Shown in pieces: positions 56,051 through 64,000 of a DNA stretch of 64,000 bases. This DNA is from Caenorhabditis elegans (taxonomy: Eukaryota; Nematoda; Chromadorea; Rhabditida; Rhabditidae), in the NCBI RefSeq assembly GCF_000002985.6, contig NC_003281.10:372001-436000 (forward strand). Reading direction: 5' to 3'. Each line of letters begins with the position of its first letter. The stretch's first letter is position 1. Position numbers and translations under genes: made by a program. The notes under the pieces are model-generated. The model searched no databases and was not told where the DNA came from. It saw only the letters and a program-made list of their open reading frames with translations.

Positions 56051-57353
56051 AACGCCTTGCCTTTGTAAGCTATGACGTCACTTGTTAACAAACGGACACT
56101 ATTTTTTTATATATAGGTAATGATTATTTATTTTTCTACCCTGAAATTTTATATTTCCCTTCTCGGGTACTTAATTTTCCGAAATTCCAGTAAATCTTTT
56201 AGGCTCCAACCCCTACTACAGCTCTCCGAAACCCGGAAAGGGGCGGGGCTTAACTAATTTTTTTCCAGAACAATAAATTACTGGCCTGCTTATCATGTGG
56301 TTAAAAATGTCCCAAGCCCCTTTTTTTGGGGTCTCACAGCGAAGAGAGTAAGTGCGCTTCATAGACATGGTGCATCATGACAAACACCGTCACGCCAAAT
56401 TGCAGACAACATAATTTTGGGATTTAAATTTTAGGATTTTTAGAAATTTTTAGAAACTTGCACCAAAAAATAAAGTATGGTTTGCCATATATCACAGATT
56501 TTTCGAGCTAATTAATTCAATAAATTTTCTATAATGACGTCATCTTTTTTTAAAAAAACCTCTTCCACCGTGACCCACTGAACCCTGTAACATCTGTTAT
56601 GGGGTCCAGCCGATGCATATAAAGATGTCTAATTCTCTCTCAACACGCCTCGTCGAACCGCGACGCGTCACATCAGCGTTTCCCGCGCGTTTGAAATTTT
56701 ACGCGTCCACCCGTCTTTTTGTTTGGTTGCTCCTGACAACGGATGAATCTCAAAATAAATTGAGTTTCTGATGTTTTTATTTGAAGTAACCAATTTTTAC
56801 TTCAAAATTAGATTTTCAACCAATTTCTGAATTTAGTCCAATTTTCGCTTGTATTTCACTGACTATCCCCTAAAATTAATAAATTTTCAGTTGCCTTAAT
56901 GGATTTCCATATTTGTTTAGTCCTAGCCCCTAACTTTCGTCGTAATTTATCAGTAATATAGGTCAATTCACTCCGAGCTTCAGATTTTGGACAAAATTGT
57001 GAAGCTTCAGCCCTTTTTGTCCTAGAAAGTTCGAACCTTGTCGGTTTTAAGACCCTTTTTCGAGAAACTAGTTTAAAAATTACTGGAAATTCCCAAATAG
57101 TCGATTCTCTAGCTTGGCACAACATTTTCTTGTCAGACCCCCCATTAAAATCGATTTCTAGTCTCAGCTAATCTCCTTCGCTCACCATGCTCAAAATTGA
57201 CCTAACTTCCCGAATTTATCCCTAATGAGAGACAATATCGACTCAGTCACCGCAACATCTGTTATTGACCCCACACCTGCGTTACTCCTTCCTTTGTCTC
57301 TTATATGTTCTCCAATTCCTAATAATTTTAGTTTTAGGAATAAAAAATCAACC
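56051..57353. other. upstream region of the chromodomain gene
   Basis: No second gene supported. A minus-strand frame (57,125-56,856, 89 codons) has no family match or splice partners. ATAAAGATG near 56,620 and a pyrimidine tract with TTTTAG at about 57,336 (just before GAATAAAAAATCAACC and the ATG) fit a promoter and a trans-splice acceptor. Thirty GC-richer bases at 56,640-56,710 contain several CGCG sites. Confidence 0.4.
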
Positions 57354-59597
57354 ATGGCCAGAAAATCCAAAGGAAGCCGCTCATCCACTCGAGCTGTGTC
57401 AGTTTTTTTAAATTTGAAATTTCTCCTGTAACCTCCAATTTTCAGAAAGCAAACCGATCATTTCCAAGTTGATGTGAAACTCCAAAGTCGTCCCGATCAT
57501 GTCAGAGCTCCAAGGGCGAACAATGAGAATGTCAACTATACCCCAGTGAAAGAGGCAAAGATTCAGAAGATTTTGGACCATCAGCTGTATAATACTCACT
57601 ATGTCGAGTATCAGGTGGAAATGAGCGATGGAACGGAAGAAATGTTGACTGAATTTGATTTTGATGTAAGTTGTTTTTTTTTTAATACGGTGGTAATTAA
57701 CATTTTTCTTGAAATTTCAGAACAAAAAGACTCAAAAGATGCTCGCAGAGTACAAGTTCAAGGTTACAGAGCTGGAGGATGATGGAAGTAAAGGTAAGAA
57801 GCTTGGAAAAGTAGTTGAAAACTTTGAATACAAAAAAATTTACAGAATACGTTGTGGAGAAGATCGTCGCCCATCGTTACCCAAACGATAGGCTGAATCA
57901 GCCTTTGTACCTCGTCATGTGGCGCGGGTTCCCCGATCCGGTATCTAACACGGAAATGTGGGGAGAAGAGCTTGAGGTTAGTGATCACAGAGTCTAGTTA
58001 TCATCGTTTATCTTAATACTTTCAGAACTGTCAAGAGCTTCTCGATGCCTATAATGAAGAGCATGATATTGATCTTTCAAAGACAGTAATGAACAAGCCT
58101 CCGAAGAAATCAAAGCACCAAGATACTTCTGACGATTCTGAGGAGTCTGAAGATGAGGAAGAAAAGTCACCCAGGAAAAGATCCTCCAAGAAACGTCGAG
58201 CTGCTTCTGTTTCTGATTCCGATTCTGACTCCGACTCCGATTTTGACAAGAAGAAGTGGAAAAAAAATAAGGCCAAGCGATCCAAGCGTGATGACTCTTC
58301 TGATGATGACTCCGAAATGGAGAGACGCAGAAAGAAGTCGAAGAAGTCGAAGAAATCTAAGAAGTTCAAGAAATCTGAGAAGAGAAAGCGTGCAGTGAAC
58401 GATTCTTCATCTGATGATGAAGATGAGGAGGAGAAGCCTGAGAAACGCTCCAAAAAGAGCAAGAAAGCTGTCATAGATTCATCTTCGGAGGATGAAGAAG
58501 AGGAAAAGTCCTCCAAAAAGCGTTCCAAAAAGAGCAAGAAAGAGTCCGATGAAGAACAACAAGCTTCTGACAGTGAGGAGGAAGTAGTCGAGGTGAAGAA
58601 AAATAGCAAGTCGCCAAAGAAGACTCCTAAGAAGACCGCTGTCAAGGAGGAATCCGAAGAATCTTCTGGCGACGAGGAAGAGGAGGTTGTGAAGAAGAAG
58701 AAGTCCTCCAAGATAAACAAGCGAAAAGCAAAGGAGTCCTCGTCTGACGAGGAGGAAGAGGTTGAAGAATCGCCGAAAAAGAAAACAAAGTCCCCAAGGA
58801 AGTCTTCCAAAAAATCGGCTGCTAAGGAAGAATCGGAAGAAGAGTCCTCTGACAATGAAGAGGAGGAGGAGGTTGATTATTCCCCGAAAAAGAAGGTCAA
58901 GTCTCCAAAAAAGTCCTCCAAGAAGCCAGCCGCGAAGGTGGAATCGGAAGAACCTTCTGACAATGAGGAGGAGGAGGAGGAGGTTGAAGAATCTCCCATA
59001 AAGAAGGACAAGACTCCGAGGAAGTATTCCAGGAAATCAGCCGCGAAGGTGGAATCGACAGAGTCCTCTGGCAATGAAGAGGAGGAGGAGGTTGAGGAAT
59101 CCCCGAAGAAGAAGGGTAAGACTCCGAGAAAGTCTTCCAAGAAATCAGCCGCCGTGGAGGAATCGGATAATGAGGAAGAAGACGTTGAGGAATCTCCGAA
59201 GAAGAGAACGTCTCCAAGAAAGTCTTCCAAGAAGCGGGCCGCCAAGGAAGAATCAGAAGAATCTTCGGATAATGAAGTAGAGGAGGTTGAGGACTCCCCA
59301 AAAAAGAACGACAAGACTCTGAGAAAGTCTCCCAGAAAGCCAGCCGCGAAGGTGGAATCGGAAGAGTCCTTTGGCAATGAAGAGGAGGAAGAGGTTGAGG
59401 AATCCCCGAAGAAGAAGGGTAAGACTCCGAGAAAGTCTTCCAAGAAATCAGCTGCTAAGGAAGAATCGGAAGAGTCCTCTGACGATGAAGAAGAGGAGCA
59501 AGCCGAGGAGACCAACGGATCCCACACCGAGAGTCCAACAAAGAGCAAGACCGATGAGTCCGATAACTCTACGTCCTCCGATGAAGACGACGAATAG
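57354..59597 (+). CDS. chromodomain protein with long charged SPKK-rich tail
   Basis: Five exons: 57354-57397, 57446-57665, 57721-57793, 57846-57976, 58026-59597; 679 residues. About residues 50-90 form a chromo-barrel-like module (KEAKIQKILDHQLYNTHYVE). About 112-165 is a canonical chromodomain, EYVVEKIVAHR then LVMWRGF, with Tyr, Trp and Phe in the positions that cage methyl-lysine, and a C-terminal helix (NCQELLDAYNEE). The remaining ~500 residues alternate acidic blocks (EESEESSDNEEEE) with basic SPKKKGKTPRKSSKKSAAK blocks, at least nine degenerate repeats of about 35 residues. Expected role: nuclear reader of methylated histone H3. SPKK motifs can contact the DNA minor groove and are CDK/CK2-type sites. 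Position near stim-1 suggests Y55B1BR.3 (cec-8) from memory; I leave the symbol blank. AATAAA at 59,733. Confidence 0.9.
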
Positions 59598-60449
59598 AGT
59601 GGCACACTGACATGATCTTCAATTTGTTCTTTCGCATCTCAATTTTTTCCATACCTGTCCTGTTTCTCTTATTCCATTTGAACTTTAAACTATCGATAAT
59701 TCTCCATAAACTGAATTTTTTTGTTTACACCGAATAAAAATTTTTACTCTACATATAAAGTTGAACGGAAAAATCTAAAGTTGAAGCAGAAATCTCAGAA
59801 AAAAAGTAAAATGGCAACAAATATCATGGATCCTATTTTAATTTTGGAAATATCACAAATTTCGCGGACCTCGGAGCTATTGATTCAGGATTGTAGAAAA
59901 AGTTTATTACACCATAACCACTTACAAACTCTTGTAAGTTTATCGAAGTGGAAAAATTGTGAGCTTTTTGAACAAAAATTAGTTAAGATTAACTCCAAGA
60001 TACTACTGTAGTGGTACTACCGTAGAGATATTCCGGCGATTTCTTACATTTGGCATAAAAGGTATGTAGCTTGGTTTAGATTCTGAACTTCAGAAGTCAG
60101 TGAGATCAAACTTGGGCCGAACAAGTTTTCTTTTGTTGGGCCTACGCTGGCTTGTTGCCAGCTTAGCTGTTTAATGTGGAATTATATGTAGAGAAACCAA
60201 AAATGCTCAAAAAGACGCTAGAAAAAAGTTATAAAAATGTTTAAAAACAAAAGCTCGATGTGCCTTGAATTTTAATGCACCCTCATTTATGTACCTCTGA
60301 CACTTGGACCCAAACTTATAGGGACCTCAAAAATTAGTCTAGCAAAAAGAAATATGGTTATGTATTTGCACCGACCTAGGAACACGAAAATGGTTGGAGA
60401 TTGTTAAATGAGTACCAACTGAAGTTTGAAGGTGATCTCCCTTTTGTGG

Positions 60450-60622
60450 CACGTGGTGTCAGAGTGACTCATTTCGTTTTGATCTACGTAGATCTACAAA
60501 AAATGCGGCAGAGTACTCAACTGATTTCGCATGGCTAAGAACGTGCTGACGTCAAATTTTTTTGGGCGAAAAAATCCCGCATTTTTTGTAGATCAAACCA
60601 CAATGGGACAGCCTGGAACAAG
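60450..60622. repeat. CACGTGGTGTCAG palindromic repeat
   Basis: CACGTGGTGTCAGAGTGACTC to GGGACAGCCTGGAACAAGGTG, both arms and the CTAAGAACGTGCTGACGTCA middle present. The distal CACGTG end has decayed. Confidence 0.8.
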
Positions 60623-61090
60623 GTGTGTGGGTATATTATCTCATTCAGTTCTACTTTGGAACAGGAATTCGAAATGAAGCTGAAAAAAATTGTTAAAACC
60701 CCTTAGAAAAGAGGCATGTTAAAAATAAGAATTTTTTAAAAAGTAAGAAAATTCCAGGAACCAAAGTTATTCGGCAAACTTAGAAATTTGCCGGAAATTA
60801 ACAAATGCTTAAAAAAAATTATAAATCGTGATTGATTACGTCTAAGCTAAAAAAATCTGGTACTGAAAAATCAAAAACCTCAACTTTAAAAACTCGAGGA
60901 GTTTGGTAAATTTGATCTACCACGTGAGATAACTTCCGGTACTATGACATGGAGTAAAACAAAACAGTATGTGAATAATAAAGGTTTTCTCATTTTCCTG
61001 TCCTCCTCCTCGATTTCCTCAACTACTACCCCATCCCCCCCTAACACTTCTCGCGGAACACCACTGAAGCGTCTGCGTCTCTACACACTA

Positions 61091-61091
<1 letters not shown>

Positions 61092-61146
<55 letters not shown>
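61092..61146. repeat. (CT)n microsatellite
   Basis: About 27 uninterrupted CT units. It generates Ser-Leu and Arg-Glu runs in spurious open frames on both strands. On + it lies in the likely outron/promoter of the last gene. Confidence 0.97.
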
Positions 61147-61147
<1 letters not shown>

Positions 61148-62910
61148 ACCAGTGCTAAACCTGCCCCCGGGTGCGCCGATTTCGCCCAGCCGTCTCTATT
61201 CTCTCTGTCTCTTGTGCCTCCCCCCGTTTTCAACCACTGTCTCTTTTTTTTTGCTGTCTTTTCTCGATTATTATTGCGTACAAAACTGTGAGTGTGTATA
61301 TCGGACGAAGAAGCGTACGAAATTGAGAAGAACAAGATGAAGACGATTTTCTTGATATATTTTTTGTTGTTCATTTGGGATTAGGAGAGATTTTTTGAAA
61401 AACTTTGAATACTCTTATATTTTCTGGCTCTATGAAATTGCGCTTTTTTTAAAGCTTCGACTGATATATTCCAATTTGAGTTTTTGCATAAAAATTTACA
61501 AAAACTAGATTTACACTAGATTTGAAATTTTCCTTGTTAATGACTAATTTTCAGTTAAATTCACGGTAAATTCCTTAGAATTTGAATTAATCGTGTTTTT
61601 CTACCTCAAATGATTTACAAAAAATTATTATAAATTAGGATGTTTTTTTTTGTTGAAAAACCAAGCAGTTATTTTATTTGACAAGTTTTTTTAATATTTA
61701 AATTAAGAAAATTATGGATTTTCTTTTGAAAAATTTCATCATAAAATACGGTCATTTGATGTAATTTTGAGTATATTTAAGCAAAAATTGAATTATTACC
61801 TAAAATTTGAAAAAAAAATTGGGTTTTTTTCTGTGTAATTTATTATTTTTCCCATGATCTAAACTTTTTTTTCAAATTTCGGCTTATGCTACATTTGAAA
61901 AAATCCTCTCTAAAAATGGGGGAAATTTAAAAAAAATGCAAGTTGTTCAAAATTTCTCAAAAAAACTAAATTAGTTCGACTTTAAAAAAAATTAAAATTA
62001 AAAATTGGTTTTTGTTATAGATTAGCTATAAAATTTTTTTAAATTCAACAATAAATAATTTTTTGAAAAAAAAACCAACAATAACTAGTTTGGCAGACAT
62101 GGTGCATCGACAAAAAATCTTGGTTCTTTTTAAAGAATACTAAGTAATTTGAAACGAATATTTTGTTAGTTGACAATTTTTAAAAAAACTGTCAAAGTTA
62201 GGACAGACATGGTGCATCGTTTGAAAATTGAAACTCTTATTATTTGGCAACTTTGACCTATCTTAATTAATTTTTAAACTATAATTCGATAATTTTTCGA
62301 GAAAACCAGAAATAAGCAAGATGATACTTGAAATATTGAAACTGTTAACTTTGTTAGTGTGAAATTTGCCATTCTTCATGCGTCTTTAAACTTGGATTAC
62401 TGTAATTCTTCATCCAATTTTTGATCTCTCATTTCTCTCTCAGTTAACGTAACTGTCGCCTAATCTCTTTATTTCCCTTATACAGCTAACACTTACACAC
62501 CTCCCCCTCCCCCCATTCACCTTTCAACGAGAGAGTGCGTGAGAGAGAAGATACGCAGAGAAAGAGGGGAAAGATAGGCAACCGCCGGGCATGGAGATGT
62601 CTCTGTATGTGTCCTAATTAGTACCCCCACAAGACAGACATTTGATACTTTTGTTTTTAGAAGATTTGCTTTTTCTTACTTTTCTTGTTAGCGGGTTAGC
62701 GTAATTAGTTTAAAAAATGTTTTCCTTGGATTCTTGGGTTGAAAATCGATTTTTCTTCCTACAAAGGAAAAATGTTCCGTTTGTTTTTAACTTTTTACGG
62801 CATTTGGGCTTTGGCCTAGTTTAGGCCTATATCCTAAGCTTGGGATTTGGCTTGCATTTTTGAAAACAAAAAAAAAACTTCTTATTGCAGGTAAACCTTA
62901 CACATATTTA

Positions 62911-64000
62911 ATGGAAGAAGACTCACGGGAAGACGATTTCAATGGGAAAATTCGACGCAGCTTATGTGGTAAGTCTTATTTGTTGGGAAGTCAAAAAAAA
63001 AAAAAGAAATAAAACTTAAAATTGTCAATTACAGAATGGCTTGGCCCATTTGAAGAGTTTCATGATCGGGTAGCAAAGAATCAGCAGACTTCACGGCACG
63101 GGTTGATCAGGGTGAGCATTTTTTTTGGAAGATATAAAAAAATGTTAAATTATACAAAATAAAGAAAAAATGATTAAAATATGTTGTTAGTTGGAAAAAA
63201 TTACTTTCCGGCAAACCGGCAAATAGTCGATTTGCCGAACTTGCCGGAAATTTTCGAAAAAAAGGTTTTGCAATTATTTTTTTGGAAATTTCCGAATTTC
63301 AATTTCAAATTACAAAATTAAACGCATCCTATGAATGCTTCTGCATCTATTTTGAAAAGTAAGCAATTTCTATGAAAATATCTACATAGAAAAAAAGGAA
63401 AAATTCTAAATGACAAGTTTTAAGTGTTGCCGTGTGAAAAAATCTCTCTAGACATTTCCGGCAAATCTGATATCTGGCAAACGGCAAATCGTCAATTTCC
63501 GGCAAATCGGCAAATTGGCAATTTGCCGGAATTGAAAATTTCCGGCAAGTTGGCAAACCGGCAATATGCCGATTTGGAATTTTTGTACAGCTAACATAAA
63601 AAATGTATTTTAACGTGTGCTTCAAAAAATAAATTTATAACTAAATTTAACGTAAAAAATATATCAAAAATTTCCAAATTAAAAAAAAAAACTTTATTTC
63701 GAAATTTTCCCGTTAAATTTCCAGTTGTCTCAAAATTGTGTGAATTTTTGCAGAATTCTACTTAAATATAGGTATTCAAAACGTTTTTTTACATGAGTTT
63801 TCCAATTTTTGGTAAAAATCAGCAGGGATTTTTTTTCGAAAAACCTTTTTTTCAAAAACATTTTTCCAGTCTAAAATGAAGCCCCGCCCATCTCCATTTG
63901 TCACGTTACAAGCTCCGCCCCACGAATCGCCAAGTCATGTGCCTGTCCACGTGGCGCTTCAAAGTATGAAAAATCTGGTTGATGAGAGAATCACTGAGAT
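62911..64000 (+). CDS. unrecognised gene, first three exons (runs off the window)
   Basis: Exons 62911-62968, 63035-63111 and 63870 onward are in phase (donors TGTG|GTAAGT and ATCAGG|GTGAGC; acceptors ATTACAG and TTTTCCAG). The ATG at 62,911 is 20 bases after a CTTATTGCAG acceptor, a good place for SL1 trans-splicing. Visible protein starts MEEDSREDDFNGKIRRSLC, then EWLGPFEEFHDRVAKNQQ, then a Pro/His-rich stretch (SPFVTLQAPPHESPSHVP) and ALQSMKNLVDERITE. No domain is recognisable in the 88 residues seen. Intron 2 (758 bp) contains GCCGGAAA palindromic repeats. Confidence 0.7.
63205..63575. repeat. GCAAATTGCCGGAAA palindromic repeats
   Basis: Two clusters (63,208-63,252 and 63,455-63,575) of CGGCAAA/TTTGCCG with CCGGAAATTTTC, in intron 2 of the last gene. 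Confidence 0.75.

Larger units (their letters stand above)
59598..62890. other. intergenic and upstream region of the last gene
   Basis: 59,598-59,760 is the 3' UTR of the chromodomain gene. No gene is supported in 59.8-60.4 kb. 60,450-60,622 is a CACGTGGTGTCAG element. 61,092-61,146 is a CT microsatellite. 61.2-62.4 kb is AT-rich and featureless. 62,440-62,640 is rich in CT on + and GAGAGAG, typical of C. elegans promoters. CAGACATGGTGCATCG occurs at 62,094 and 62,203 (and AGACATGGTGCATCATG at 56,363). Confidence 0.45.

Noticed and set aside
58049..59605. Long Ser/Glu-poor minus-strand frames opposite the chromodomain tail
   Set aside because: Antisense shadow of the Lys/Glu/Ser-rich coding repeats; the plus strand has the exon structure and domain.
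59721..60011. 96-codon plus-strand frame downstream of the chromodomain gene
   Set aside because: Begins within the 3' UTR around the poly(A) signal, Lys-rich AT-biased translation, no splice or family support.
61081..61374. 97-115 codon frames with Ser-Leu or Arg-Glu runs
   Set aside because: Produced by the (CT)n microsatellite.

Overview
The window is nuclear DNA of a Caenorhabditis nematode, almost certainly C. elegans chromosome III. Evidence: short introns of about 48-50 bp with TTTTCAG acceptors, AT-rich intergenic DNA, the GCCGGAAA, TACTGTAG and CACGTGGTGTCAG repeat families, an RTE-1 retrotransposon, and a clear stim-1 gene next to a phospholipase C-like gene matching pll-1. Exon models below were built by hand from splice signals and reading phase.

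Layout: (1) 1-5,458 (+): C-terminal part of pll-1 (end of the PLC Y box, C2 domain, C-terminal tail). (2) 6,012-9,298 (-): convergent omega-class glutathione transferase with a long N-terminal extension; one intron holds a 409-bp hAT-type MITE with a perfect 8-bp target duplication. (3) 9.3-30.3 kb: a repeat island with a dead LINE reverse transcriptase, a tRNA-derived SINE-like element, a 197-bp minisatellite split by two head-to-tail Helitrons, an RTE-1 copy inside the second Helitron, and long direct repeats at 14.9 and 28.5 kb. A small unrecognised 3-exon gene (103 aa, - strand, 26,755-27,190) survives inside it. (4) 30.5-33.2 kb (+): a 119-aa protein with a hydrophobic N-terminus and two PPxY motifs. 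(5) 33.6-35.7 kb: a nested inverted-repeat element carrying other MITEs. (6) 36,418-46,692 (-): complete stim-1 (signal peptide, EF-hand, SAM, TM, coiled coil/SOAR, polybasic tail), with introns filled by satellites and MITEs. (7) 46.7-56 kb: repeats upstream of stim-1, including about 39 copies of a 40-bp unit that is a continuous heat-shock-element array. (8) 57,354-59,597 (+): a chromodomain protein with a long charged SPKK-rich tail. (9) 62,911-64,000 (+): first exons of an unrecognised gene that runs off the window.

The genes do not form an operon or one pathway. pll-1 (phosphoinositide/IP3 signalling family) and stim-1 (ER calcium sensor) are both calcium-signalling genes but are 31 kb apart on opposite strands; I read no functional linkage into this. 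Most of the unusual content lies in the mobile and satellite DNA: same-site Helitron insertions, insertions that can be checked against uninterrupted paralogous copies, a SINE-like element sharing the RTE-1 3' hairpin, and the HSF-1-site minisatellite.
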